Under the pieces are notes generated by a model. That model did not search any database, was not told the origin of the DNA, and worked only from the letters and a program-made list of their open reading frames with translations. A stretch of DNA of 64,000 bases from Aureimonas phyllosphaerae (GTDB lineage Bacteria; Pseudomonadota; Alphaproteobacteria; Rhizobiales; Rhizobiaceae): positions 186,001 through 250,000 of the forward strand of contig NZ_FOOA01000003.1 in assembly GCF_900113065.1 (NCBI RefSeq). Reading direction: 5' to 3'. Position 1 is the first letter of the stretch. Every line of letters starts with the position of its first letter. The translations under genes were made by a program, and so were the position numbers. Below, piece after piece: positions 35,049 to 43,796 of the stretch.

Positions 35049-36299
35049 ATGTCCGCCCTTCTCCTTCCGACACCGCCGGCGGAGGCGAACGAGCCGATGC
35101 TGCGTTCGGATACCGACATGGTGCAAAGTCGGAAGACGGCATTGCGGCTCGATAAGATTGGCCTCCCCTCCGCGCTTCTCCTGTTCGGCGCCCTGGCCTT
35201 CCTGCCCTTTGCGACCGCGAAGGCCAACCGGATCGTACCGGGCGTCGCGAACAGCTTCACGGCGTCGCTGCCATCCGGCACCGGCGCCGTTCTCCTTGCG
35301 ATCCTCGTCGCCCTCGCCGCGCTCGGCGCCGTTCGCCTCGGGCCGACGCTGCGTGTCGGCGTCGCGCTCGCGGGCCTCGTGACCCTGCTTCTTGCGATCG
35401 GCATCGCGCCCGGCGTCCTCGCCGCACCCGAAAATCCCTATGCGCGCGTGTCGCCGGCATCGGGTTTCTGGACGGCGCTTTGCGCCTTCGCGCTTCTCTT
35501 CACCGACGCGCTGACGCGGCTGCGGCCGGGACCCGTGCTGCGGCTGGTACTTCTGGCCGCCATCCTCTTCGTCATCGGTGCCCTCCTGGCCACCGGCCAT
35601 TTCGACGGCCTGTCGGTGATGCGCGAATACGCCGTGCGCGCTGGCACCTTCTGGTCGGAGGGCGCCCGGCACCTCGCACTGGCGTTCGGCTCCATGGCCG
35701 TCTCGGTCGCGCTCGGCGTTCCCTTTGCGGTGCTGGCCTGGCGCATGGAGGCGCTACGCGCGCCGGCGCTCGCCGTCCTCAACGTCGTCCAGACCGTGCC
35801 CTCGATCGCGCTCTTCGGACTTCTGATCGTGCCTCTCGGCTGGGTGGCGCTGCATGTGCCGGGCGCCTCGGCGCTCGGCATTCGCGGCATCGGCGCCGCG
35901 CCGGCGCTGGTCGCGCTCGTCTTCTATTCGCTGCTGCCCGTGGTCGCCAACACGCTGGCCGGCCTTGCCGCGGTGCCCGATGCCGCGCGCGACGCTGCGA
36001 CGGGCCTCGGCATGACACGGCGCCAGCGCCTCCTCGGCGTCGAACTGCCGCTCGCCCTTCCCGTCATTCTCGCCGGTATCCGCATCGTTCTCGTCCAGAA
36101 CATCGGGCTCGCGACCGTCGCCGCGCTGATCGGCGGCGGCGGGTTCGGCGTCTTCGTCTTCCAGGGCCTCGGTCAGAACGCGACAGACCTCGTGCTCCTC
36201 GGCGCGCTCCCGACCGTCGCCCTCGCCTTCGCCTCGGCCACGGTGCTCGATGCGGCCATCGACTTCGCCTCCATTTCGCCCAAGGGGACCGCGCCATGA
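35049..36299 (+). CDS. Osmoprotectant-type ABC transporter permease (YehY-like), with N-terminal membrane extension
   Basis: A 416-residue permease with about nine or ten hydrophobic segments. The C-terminal half is a standard OpuB/YehY-type permease with QTVPSIALFGLLIVPL and the ATPase-docking region DAARDAATGLGMTRRQRL. The first 170 residues form extra helices, as in E. coli YehY. It should import glycine betaine, choline or a related solute. Its stop overlaps the ATPase gene (ATGA). No binding-protein gene is in the cluster. Confidence 0.87.
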   Translation: MSALLLPTPPAEANEPMLRSDTDMVQSRKTALRLDKIGLPSALLLFGALAFLPFATAKANRIVPGVANSFTASLPSGTGAVLLAILVALAALGAVRLGPTLRVGVALAGLVTLLLAIGIAPGVLAAPENPYARVSPASGFWTALCAFALLFTDALTRLRPGPVLRLVLLAAILFVIGALLATGHFDGLSVMREYAVRAGTFWSEGARHLALAFGSMAVSVALGVPFAVLAWRMEALRAPALAVLNVVQTVPSIALFGLLIVPLGWVALHVPGASALGIRGIGAAPALVALVFYSLLPVVANTLAGLAAVPDAARDAATGLGMTRRQRLLGVELPLALPVILAGIRIVLVQNIGLATVAALIGGGGFGVFVFQGLGQNATDLVLLGALPTVALAFASATVLDAAIDFASISPKGTAP

Positions 36300-37234
36300 T
36301 CGAGATCCGCCGCGTCACCAAGCGCTACGACGCCGGCCCCGTGGTGGACGACGTCTCGCTGACGATCGAGCCGCGCACGGTGATGGCGATCGTCGGGACC
36401 AGCGGCTCGGGCAAGACGACCCTGATGCGCATGATCAATCGGATGATCGAGCCGACATCGGGCGAGATCTGCATCGACGGCACCGACATTCGCTCGGTGC
36501 CCGGTCCGCTGCTTCGCCGCCGTATCGGCTACGTCATCCAGAACCACGGCCTCTTCCCGCACCGCACGGTGGCGCAGAACATCGCGACCGTGCCGCGCCT
36601 TCTCGGCTGGAGCGAGCGTGAGATCGGGGCGCGGGTGGAGGAGCTTCTCGAACTCTTCCAGATGCCCGCGCGCGACTTCGCCGACCGCCTGCCGCAGGAA
36701 CTGTCGGGCGGCCAGCAGCAGCGCGTCGGTGTCGCCCGCGCGCTCGCCGCCCGGCCCAACATCCTCCTGATGGACGAACCGTTCGGCGCGCTCGACCCGA
36801 TCATCCGCGCCAAGGCCCAGAGCGACCTCGAGGCGCTGCAGAAGGCGACCGCGACGACGATCGTGCTCGTCACCCACGACATGGAAGAGGCGATCCGCCT
36901 CGGGCATCGCATCGCCGTCATGCGCGCCGGGCGCGTCGTCCAGTGCGCGACGCCTTCCGAAATCCTCGCGCGTCCCGCCGACGGCTTCGTCGAGGAGATG
37001 GTCGGCAGCGGCGACCGGGCGCTGCGACTCCTCGCGGTGGAGGACATCGACGGGCTTCTGGAACCCGGCGAGGCGTTCGGCGCGCCGCTTGCCCGCGGAC
37101 TCAACCGGCGCGATGCCTTGGCCGAACTCCTCTGGTCGGGCCGTGAGTCGGCTCCGGTGCTCGACGAACGGGGCATTCCGGCCGGCATCATCCGCCGCGA
37201 TGCGCTGATTCAGAGCGCGGCGCGCCCGGCGTGA
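36296..37234 (+). CDS. Osmoprotectant-type ABC transporter ATP-binding protein (YehX/OpuCA-like)
   Basis: A 313-residue ATPase of the QAT family. Walker A is GTSGSGKTT, the Q-loop is IQNHGLFPHRT, the signature is LSGGQQQRVGVARA and Walker B is LLMDEPFGALD. After residue 240 comes a single degenerate CBS-like stretch (VLDERGIPAGIIRRDAL) instead of a full pair. It overlaps both permease genes by four bases, so all three are translated together. Confidence 0.9.
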   Translation: MIEIRRVTKRYDAGPVVDDVSLTIEPRTVMAIVGTSGSGKTTLMRMINRMIEPTSGEICIDGTDIRSVPGPLLRRRIGYVIQNHGLFPHRTVAQNIATVPRLLGWSEREIGARVEELLELFQMPARDFADRLPQELSGGQQQRVGVARALAARPNILLMDEPFGALDPIIRAKAQSDLEALQKATATTIVLVTHDMEEAIRLGHRIAVMRAGRVVQCATPSEILARPADGFVEEMVGSGDRALRLLAVEDIDGLLEPGEAFGAPLARGLNRRDALAELLWSGRESAPVLDERGIPAGIIRRDALIQSAARPA

Positions 37235-37968
37235 GCCTCGCCGCTCCCATCGCACGCACGCTGGCGCTGGCCCTCCTGGCGGCGGTCGTGCTGACGCCGC
37301 AAGCCTTCGCGCCGCTGCTGCAGCCGTTGGTGACGAACGGCGCCCCGGCGATCTACACGCAGACCAGCCTTCTGGCGCTCACTGTCAGCCATCTCGAACT
37401 CGTTCTGGCGTCGATCCTTGCCGCCTTCGTGGTGGCGACCGGGCTCGCGATCCTGGTGACGCGGCGCTTCGGCGCCGACTTCCTCCCCCTGTCGCGCAGC
37501 ATCGTCAATGTCGGCCAGACCTTCCCGCCGGTCGCCGTTCTCGCGCTCGCCGTGCCGGCTGTCGGCTTCGGTCTCGCGCCGACGCTCTTCGCGCTCTTCC
37601 TCTACGGGCTCCTGCCGATCTTCGAGAACGCGGTGGCCGGCCTCAACGCGGCGGGCCCCCCGGTGATGGAGGCCGCACGCGGTGTCGGGCTGACGCCGTG
37701 GCAGCGGCTCTGGCGGGTCGAGCTGCCGCTGGCGCTGCCGCTCATCGTCTCCGGGCTCCGCCTCTCCGTCGTCGTCGGCCTCGGCACGGCGACGATCGGC
37801 TCGACCGTGGGCGCGCCGACGCTCGGCGAGGTCATCATCGCAGGGCTCCTGTCCGGCAACACCGCTTTCGTGGTGCAGGGCGCCGTGATCGTCGGGCTCC
37901 TCGCCGTGCTCGTCTTCGACGCCCTCTCCCTTTTGGAACGCCGTCTCGCTCTGCCGCGTCGCGGCTGA
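37231..37968 (+). CDS. Osmoprotectant-type ABC transporter permease (YehW-like)
   Basis: A 245-residue permease with about six helices and the docking segment EAARGVGLTPWQRLWRVELP. The start is GTG, overlapping the ATPase stop (GTGA). It pairs with the larger permease to make the pore. It is followed after 30 bases by the photolyase gene on the same strand; no terminator is visible between them. Confidence 0.88.
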   Translation: MSLAAPIARTLALALLAAVVLTPQAFAPLLQPLVTNGAPAIYTQTSLLALTVSHLELVLASILAAFVVATGLAILVTRRFGADFLPLSRSIVNVGQTFPPVAVLALAVPAVGFGLAPTLFALFLYGLLPIFENAVAGLNAAGPPVMEAARGVGLTPWQRLWRVELPLALPLIVSGLRLSVVVGLGTATIGSTVGAPTLGEVIIAGLLSGNTAFVVQGAVIVGLLAVLVFDALSLLERRLALPRRG

Positions 37969-37998
37969 CCCCTTTTCCCCGTATCGAGGACCCGTGGC

Positions 37999-39381
37999 AT
38001 GACCATCCAGCCGCAACGCATCCGCATGCTGAAAGAGGGCGAGCCGCGCGAGGACGGCGCCTATGTCCTCTACTGGATGCAGGCGGCCAAGCGCGCGCAC
38101 GGCAACCATGCGCTGGAGTATGCGATCGACCGGGCCAACGAGCTCGATCTGCCGCTGGTCTGCGTCTTCGGGATGACAGACGCCTTTCCCGACGGCAACG
38201 CGCGGCACTACCACTTCATGGTCGAGGGACTGGCCGAGGTGGAGGCCGATCTCGCCAAGCGGCATGTGACCTTCCACGGCGCGCTCGGCGACCCCGACGA
38301 GATCGCCCTCCGGCTGTCGAAGAAGGCCGCGCTCACCGTGTGTGACCGCGGCTATCTCCGGATCGAGAAGGAGTGGCGGCGCAAGCTTGCGAAAGCCATC
38401 GACTGCCCGCTGCACCAGATCGAGACCGAGACGGTGGTCCCTGTCGAGACCGCCTCGCCCAAGCACGAATACGCCGCGCGCACGCTGCGTCCGAAGATCC
38501 ACAAGCTCTGGGACGAGTTCCTACAGCCCCTGTCTGAGCGGCGGGTGAAGCACAAGCAGGCCGCCGACGTTCCGAAGTCGAAGCTCGACCTCTCGGACCC
38601 TGCCAAGCTCGTCGCCTCGATGAAGCTCGACCACAAGATCGGCGCGGTCACGCGTTTCCGCGGTGGCCAGGGCGAGGCGCGCAAGCGCCTCAAGGCGTTC
38701 CTTGGAAAGTCCTTCGCGACCTACGGCACCGATCGCAACCGGCCGGAAGCGGCCGCCGCCTCGCACATGAGCCCCTACCTTCATTTTGGACAGATTGGGC
38801 CGCTGGAGATCGCGCTGGCCGTCCGCGAGGCCAAGACAGGCGGCGACGAGGACAAGGCGTCCTACCTCGAGGAGCTCATCGTGCGGCGCGAGCTGGCGGT
38901 GAACCACGTCTTCTACGAGGAAAAGTACGACGACTACGCCTGCCTGCCGGACTGGTGCCGCAAGACGCTAGGCGAGCACGCCAAGGACAAGCGCGAGCAC
39001 ATCTATTCCGAGAAGGAGCTCGCCGCCGGCGAGACGCACGATCCCTACTGGAACGCCTCGATGCGCGAGATGCGCGAGACCGGCTACATGCACAACCAGC
39101 TGCGCATGTACTGGGGCAAGAAGATCCTGGAATGGTCGGCTTCGCCGGAGGACGCCTTCCGCACGACGCTGCGGCTCAACAACCGCTACTTCCTCGATGG
39201 GCGCGACGCCAACTCCTTCACCAACGTCGCCTGGCTTTTCGGCCTGCACGACCGGCCGTGGGGCAAGCGGCCGGTGTTCGGCAGCATCCGCTATCTCGGA
39301 CCGGCGACACTGAAGAAGTTCGATGCCGACGCCTATGTCGAGACGGTCGACAAGCTGGCGAAGGCCGAAGCCGACCGCTGA
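37999..39381 (+). CDS. phr: Class II CPD photolyase
   Basis: A 460-residue flavoprotein that repairs cyclobutane pyrimidine dimers with blue/near-UV light. Class II landmarks are HMSPYLHFGQI, LVRRELAVN-like IVRRELAVNHVFYE, YMHNQLRMYWGKKILEW, and the NNRYFLDGRDANSFTNV stretch with FGSIRYL at the end. This is the plant/animal-type class, less common in bacteria than class I. The N-terminal half is the antenna domain. The gene may be read through from the ABC operon. An SDR gene follows in the opposite direction. Confidence 0.92.
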   Translation: MTIQPQRIRMLKEGEPREDGAYVLYWMQAAKRAHGNHALEYAIDRANELDLPLVCVFGMTDAFPDGNARHYHFMVEGLAEVEADLAKRHVTFHGALGDPDEIALRLSKKAALTVCDRGYLRIEKEWRRKLAKAIDCPLHQIETETVVPVETASPKHEYAARTLRPKIHKLWDEFLQPLSERRVKHKQAADVPKSKLDLSDPAKLVASMKLDHKIGAVTRFRGGQGEARKRLKAFLGKSFATYGTDRNRPEAAAASHMSPYLHFGQIGPLEIALAVREAKTGGDEDKASYLEELIVRRELAVNHVFYEEKYDDYACLPDWCRKTLGEHAKDKREHIYSEKELAAGETHDPYWNASMREMRETGYMHNQLRMYWGKKILEWSASPEDAFRTTLRLNNRYFLDGRDANSFTNVAWLFGLHDRPWGKRPVFGSIRYLGPATLKKFDADAYVETVDKLAKAEADR

Positions 39382-39385
39382 CGCC

Positions 39386-40078
39386 TCACCACTCGATGGG
39401 CTTTCCGTCATAGGCGACGAAGCACCCGCTGCGCTCGGCCGGCAGGGCGTCGAGCGCGGAGAGGAGCGCGGCGGCGGAATCGTCGGGGCTGAGGCGGTCA
39501 TGATGGGCCGCGAAGGGTTCCGACAGGCGCGTGGCAACGGTGCCGGGATGAAGCGCCGCCAGCACTGCCTCGGGGCGCTGGCGCGCCACCTCGATTGCCG
39601 CCGTGCGCACGATCTGGTTCAGCGCCGCCTTGGCCGCGCGATAGGAGATCCAGCCGCCGAGGTGGTTGTCGCCGATCGATCCGACGCGCGCGCTCAAGGT
39701 GCCGAAGAGCGAGCGGCGGCCGCGCGGCAGGCGCGAAACGAAATGCTTCAGGATCAGCGCCGGGCCGATCGCGTTGACGGCGAACTGGCGCGCCATGCCG
39801 GCCGGCTCGATGGCGCGCAGGGCCTTTTCCGGCCCGTAGCCGTCGAGTTGAAGGCCGCCGGTCGCGTCGAACAGGAGATCGAATTCGCCGCTGCCGAGAC
39901 GCTCGGCCGCCGCTGCGATCGAGGTCTCGTCCTCGAGGTCGAAGCCGTCGCGCCGCGACAGGCCGACGGCCTCACCGCAGCGCTCGTCTGCCTGCAGGGC
40001 TTGCAGAACTGCGCTGCCGATGCCCCCTGTCGCGCCGAACACCAAGGCCCGATAGCCCGTCTGCAGCGATGGCAGCAT
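39386..40078 (-). CDS. Short-chain dehydrogenase/reductase (C-factor-like SDR)
   Basis: A 230-residue NAD(P)-dependent oxidoreductase. The cofactor loop is FGATGGIGSAV, and the active site has Ser in TLSARVGS and YRAAK as the YxxxK pair. Proteins of this subgroup (CsgA/C-factor-like) are often found beside cryptochrome/photolyase genes. It converges on phr with only a few bases between the stops and is divergent from DUF2256. Substrate unknown. Confidence 0.87.
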   Translation of the reverse strand: MLPSLQTGYRALVFGATGGIGSAVLQALQADERCGEAVGLSRRDGFDLEDETSIAAAAERLGSGEFDLLFDATGGLQLDGYGPEKALRAIEPAGMARQFAVNAIGPALILKHFVSRLPRGRRSLFGTLSARVGSIGDNHLGGWISYRAAKAALNQIVRTAAIEVARQRPEAVLAALHPGTVATRLSEPFAAHHDRLSPDDSAAALLSALDALPAERSGCFVAYDGKPIEW

Positions 40079-40172
40079 CCTGATCCTCCTCCTCCGTCAC
40101 ATGCCGATGGATGGCGCTGGAACCACGCGCCGCTTGGTTCGGTTCCTGCGACCAGACCGCGCGAGGACACCC

Positions 40173-40358
40173 ATGGCCAAGATGCGCCGCAAGGCCGACC
40201 TGCCGCAGAAGACCTGCCTCAACTGCGGTCGCCCTATGGTCTGGCGCAAGGCTTGGGCGAAGACCTGGGACGAGGTGCTCTACTGCTCCGACCGCTGCCG
40301 CGCCGAGGCGAAGCGCCGCCGCGCCGGCGACCTCAGAGAAACGACGTCGAATCCTTGA
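40173..40358 (+). CDS. DUF2256 zinc-ribbon-like small protein
   Basis: A 61-residue basic protein. It has the family's two cysteine pairs, CLNCGRPMVWRK and YCSDRCRAEAKRRR, which form a likely zinc-binding knuckle. DUF2256 genes often lie near photolyase/cryptochrome genes, and here one is less than 1 kb from class II phr. The ATG at 40173 precedes the conserved KADLPQKTC start; an upstream ATG in frame is unlikely. Its end overlaps the convergent dgkA gene by 26 bases. Confidence 0.85.
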   Translation: MAKMRRKADLPQKTCLNCGRPMVWRKAWAKTWDEVLYCSDRCRAEAKRRRAGDLRETTSNP

Positions 40359-40737
40359 GGAGCACCGCCGCGCAGAAGGCCGCGTTGGCGACGAGCAGGC
40401 AGAAGACCGCAAACGAGCCGAGATCCTTGGCGTGCTTGGCAAACGCCGAGAATTCCGGCGACACGCGATCGACGATGAGTTCGATCGCCGTGTTGACGGC
40501 CTCGATTGCGCCGAGGATCGCCAGAAGAACGAGCTGGATGAGAAAGGCGGCCGTGGAGGCGCCATGGAGCGCCAGAAGCACGACGAGCACCAATCCGAAC
40601 AGGATCTCGTGCCGGAAGGCCGGCTCGCGCAGGAGCCGCCGCCCGCCGTTGATCGAATAGCCGGCCGCCGCCAGAATGTGCTCGATGCCCTTCAACTTGG
40701 GGGGCGGGAGGCCGGCGGACGTTTCGGGATCGGACAT
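40333..40737 (-). CDS. dgkA: Diacylglycerol kinase (prokaryotic, DgkA)
   Basis: A 134-residue integral membrane kinase that phosphorylates diacylglycerol to phosphatidic acid. Three membrane helices are visible, and the family signature is EAVNTAIELIVDRVSPE, with the catalytic Glu/Asn residues. The ATG at 40737 gives the usual family length. It ends inside the DUF2256 gene in a convergent 26-base overlap. Confidence 0.9.
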   Translation of the reverse strand: MSDPETSAGLPPPKLKGIEHILAAAGYSINGGRRLLREPAFRHEILFGLVLVVLLALHGASTAAFLIQLVLLAILGAIEAVNTAIELIVDRVSPEFSAFAKHAKDLGSFAVFCLLVANAAFCAAVLLKDSTSFL

Positions 40738-40989
40738 GGGCCAAGCGCTCGAGGGGTTGAGTCGGCAACTCGCGCGACGCACAAGCCGCGCTACGGCAGG
40801 CGAATGGCGAGAGAATGGCTTTCGACCGACCTTCGACCCGTTTCGCATTCCCATCTCTAGTCGATGCATCGCCCCTTGCCGCACAACTCGTCGTGTTCGG
40901 GCTGCATGGATGACAGCCTCCCTCCCCCTGCCGAGTTGAAGCCTTCGCTCCGATCTGCTAGGCCTGCGCCAGCATCAAGAGTTGGACCG

Positions 40990-41406
40990 ATGTCCAACGC
41001 CAACCTGCCGTCCGGGCAAGGTGGCGCTCCGCAAGGAGGATGTGGCCGCACCGGCAACCAAACGGAGCCTCGCCATATCTTGCATATCGGTCCCGCGACG
41101 ACTGGCGGAGACACGAGTTTGCCCGACGCGACGACCGCATCCCACCCTCTCGCCGACGCTGGCCGCGAAAGCCGTTTCCTCGGCCTGTCGCGGCATCCCG
41201 GCACCGGCCATGCCAAGCGGCCGGGCGAAATCTGGATGGTATTCCACGATGACTGGACGGGCATCTATCGTCTCGATCCGCGCGACCGCCGCACTGTGTT
41301 CCTCGAGCGTGCGCTCAACGGCGACCGGCGGAACGAAGGGATCGACTGGGCTCTCGAAACCTTCGCGATCGATCGCGTCGAAGAGCGCGTGCGGTTCGCG
41401 GCCTGA
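40990..41406 (+). CDS. Hypothetical protein
   Basis: A frame of up to 139 residues from the ATG at 40990 (181 from 40864). The N-terminal part is Gly/Thr-rich and looks unstructured. The last 80 residues are more protein-like, with a EIWMVFHDDWTGIYRL stretch and a regular Arg/Glu pattern, so the true start may be later. I do not recognise a family. It sits between dgkA and the DMT exporter, converging with the latter. Existence as a gene is likely for the C-terminal part only. Confidence 0.45.
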   Translation: MSNANLPSGQGGAPQGGCGRTGNQTEPRHILHIGPATTGGDTSLPDATTASHPLADAGRESRFLGLSRHPGTGHAKRPGEIWMVFHDDWTGIYRLDPRDRRTVFLERALNGDRRNEGIDWALETFAIDRVEERVRFAA

Positions 41407-41415
41407 CCGCCCGGT

Positions 41416-42273
41416 TCAGGCAAAGCGCCGCGCCCCGGCGACGCAGGCGACGACGCCGAGCGTGACGGCGACCATCGATGCCGGCACCGGCTCGCCCAGC
41501 ACGAGCGCGGCCAGCGAAAGGCCGAAGAACGGCTGGAGAAGCTGCAATTGGCCGACGCCCGCGATGCCGCCCCTTGCCAGTCCCCGGTACCAGAACACGA
41601 AGCCGATCAGCATCGAGAACACCGAGACATAGGCAAGGCCGGCCCAGGCCGGCGCCCCGACCGTGGAGAAGCTGGCAGGCGTGGTCCAGGCGAGCAGCCC
41701 GAGCATCACCGGCAGCGACAGGACCAGCGCCCAGGAGATCACCTGCCAGCCGCCGATCCGGCGCGACAGTCGCGCGCCCTCGGCATAGCCGAGGCCGCAC
41801 ACGGCGATGGCAGCCACCATGAAGCCGTCGCCCTGCCAGGAGCCGCGCCCGCCCTGGGCAACCGCGAAGCCCGACACAAGGAGGGCACCGAGGCTGGAGA
41901 AGAGCCAGAAGGCCGGCCGTGGCCGCTCGCCCGCCCGCAGGACGCCGAACAGGGCGGTCGCCATCGGCAGAAGGCCGATGAACACGACCGAATGGGATGC
42001 GGTCACCGTCTGCAGGGCGAGCGCGGTGAGTAGCGGGAAGCCGACGACGACGCCGAGGGCGACGATCCCGAGACTCGGCAGATCACGGCGTTCCGGCGGC
42101 CGCTGGCGAAGCAGACCGAGGAGACCGGCGGCCAGAACGGCCGCGATCGAGGCCCGCGCCGATGTCAGGAACAAGGGCGGTAGATTCGTGACCGCGAGAC
42201 GCGTCGCCGGAAGTGAACCACTGAAGATGACCACTCCGAGAAGTCCGCTTCCCCAGCCCGCCACCGATCTCAT
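41416..42273 (-). CDS. DMT-family (EamA) transporter
   Basis: A 285-residue membrane protein with ten helices in two EamA repeats, the second ending GEPVPASMVAVTLGVVACVAG. Such carriers export amino acids or metabolites. The start at 42273 (MRSVAGWG) is chosen over 42351 because the longer version would run into the operator and promoter region of the divergent MocR gene. The MocR regulator next to it is the probable controller. Confidence 0.87.
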   Translation of the reverse strand: MRSVAGWGSGLLGVVIFSGSLPATRLAVTNLPPLFLTSARASIAAVLAAGLLGLLRQRPPERRDLPSLGIVALGVVVGFPLLTALALQTVTASHSVVFIGLLPMATALFGVLRAGERPRPAFWLFSSLGALLVSGFAVAQGGRGSWQGDGFMVAAIAVCGLGYAEGARLSRRIGGWQVISWALVLSLPVMLGLLAWTTPASFSTVGAPAWAGLAYVSVFSMLIGFVFWYRGLARGGIAGVGQLQLLQPFFGLSLAALVLGEPVPASMVAVTLGVVACVAGARRFA

Positions 42274-42346
42274 CGCAACGCCCCACCGACTATTCAGGCC
42301 TTTGGCGTAACCCGTCGCCGCTTCGCTGGAGGAGATACAGAAGGCA

Positions 42347-42389
42347 TACAATTTCTTCGAACCGTATGGTTTATCGGAACAGTACGGTT
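42347..42389 (+). promoter_or_regulatory. Promoter/operator region between MocR and DMT genes
   Basis: A -10-like TACAAT is at 42347-42352. Just after it, GTATGGTT (42364-42371) and GTACGGTT (42382-42389) form a direct repeat with an 18-base period; read otherwise, AACCGTA and TACGGTT are an inverted repeat spaced 16 bases. Direct repeats of this kind are typical MocR binding sites. The role is inferred from placement between divergent genes. Confidence 0.5.
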
Positions 42390-42407
42390 GGTGTCAGGAG
42401 GGCGGCG

Positions 42408-43796
42408 ATGGGTCGACGCACGGACGAGGTGATGGATGCGGTGCGCGATCGCATCGCCGCTCGCGGGCTTGCCGCGGGCGACCGGTTGCCGTCCATTCGC
42501 GCGCTCGCCACCAGCCTCTCGGTTTCGCCGTCCACCGTCGTGGAGGCTTACGAGCGCTTGGCGGCGGAAGGCATGGTGCGGGCGCGGCTGGGCTCCGGCA
42601 TGTTCGTCGCACGCAGCCCCGCGCCGCGACCTCTCACGACCACCCGCGGCGATGCGGAGCGAGCCATCGATCCGTTCTGGGTCTCGCGCCAGTCGCTCGA
42701 CGCCGAACCGGATGCAGCAAAGCCCGGATGCGGCTGGCTGCCGGCCGACTGGATGCCGACCGAGGCGCTGCGCCGGGCCCTGCGACGAGCCGCGCGCGCC
42801 GGGGACGCGGTCCTGACGGACTACGGTTCCGCACGAGGCCATGCACCGCTTCGCCAGTTGCTCGCCCGGCAGTTCGCGGCGGAAGGCCTCGACGTCGGGC
42901 CTGATGCGGTGCTGCTGACAGGTTCTGGCACACAGGCGCTTGATCTGATCTGCCGTCTCCTTCTGCGGACCGGCGACACCGTGCTGGTGGACGATCCCTG
43001 CTACTTCAACTTCCGCGCGCTCCTGTCCGCCCACCGCGTCACGGTCGTCGGAGTGCCGATGACACCCATAGGCCCGGACCCAGCCTCGTTCGCAGAACTC
43101 GCGGAACGTCACCGGCCGCGCCTTTACGTGACCAACTCGGCGATCCACAACCCGACCGGCGCCAGCCTGTCGCCTGCGGTGGCCCATCGCGTGCTGGCCG
43201 CGGCAGCCGCCTACGACATCGCCATCGTCGAGGACGAAATCCTGGCCGACTTCGAGCCGGAGCCGACACCGCGCCTTGCCGATCTCGACGGCTTGGAGCG
43301 CGTCCTTCGCATCGGGTCGTTCTCTAAGACCCTGTCCGCATCGGTTCGCTGCGGATACATCGCGGCGCGGCTGGACTGGATCGAAGCCCTCACCGACCTC
43401 CAGATCGCGACGCAGTTCGGGGCGGCAAGTCCCGTCTCGGCCGGCGTCGTCCACGACGCGCTCGCCGATGGCGGCTATCGCCGGCACATGGAGGGCGTGC
43501 GCCGACGGCTCGGCCGGGCGCGCGGGGAAGTCGCCCGGCGTCTCGCGACGATCGGCTTGCGCCTGTGGACGGTTCCGCGCGGCGGCTTCAGCCTCTGGTG
43601 CGAGTTGCCGGAGGGCGGAAGCGCGGCCGACCTCGCCCGGTTTGCGGCCGGGCGCGGGGTGGTGCTGGCGCCTGGCGACGTGTTTAGCCCTTCAGGCAGG
43701 GCAGGATCGATGATGCGCTTCAACGTGGCGCAGATGTCCGACCCGCGCGTGTGGGAGACCGTTGAGAGCGGGTTGGCGCATGGAGGCGAGCGTTAA
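42408..43796 (+). CDS. MocR/PdxR-type regulator (GntR HTH fused to aminotransferase fold)
   Basis: A 462-residue regulator. The N-terminal winged helix (DRLPSIRALATSLSVSPSTVVEAYERL) is of GntR type; the rest is a class I aminotransferase-like domain with the PLP lysine in GSFSKTLS and the NPTGASLSP substrate loop. An AGGAGG ribosome site 7 bases before the ATG fixes the start. It is divergent from the DMT exporter and probably regulates it. It ends in a 4-base convergent overlap with the GGDEF-EAL gene. Confidence 0.92.
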   Translation: MGRRTDEVMDAVRDRIAARGLAAGDRLPSIRALATSLSVSPSTVVEAYERLAAEGMVRARLGSGMFVARSPAPRPLTTTRGDAERAIDPFWVSRQSLDAEPDAAKPGCGWLPADWMPTEALRRALRRAARAGDAVLTDYGSARGHAPLRQLLARQFAAEGLDVGPDAVLLTGSGTQALDLICRLLLRTGDTVLVDDPCYFNFRALLSAHRVTVVGVPMTPIGPDPASFAELAERHRPRLYVTNSAIHNPTGASLSPAVAHRVLAAAAAYDIAIVEDEILADFEPEPTPRLADLDGLERVLRIGSFSKTLSASVRCGYIAARLDWIEALTDLQIATQFGAASPVSAGVVHDALADGGYRRHMEGVRRRLGRARGEVARRLATIGLRLWTVPRGGFSLWCELPEGGSAADLARFAAGRGVVLAPGDVFSPSGRAGSMMRFNVAQMSDPRVWETVESGLAHGGER

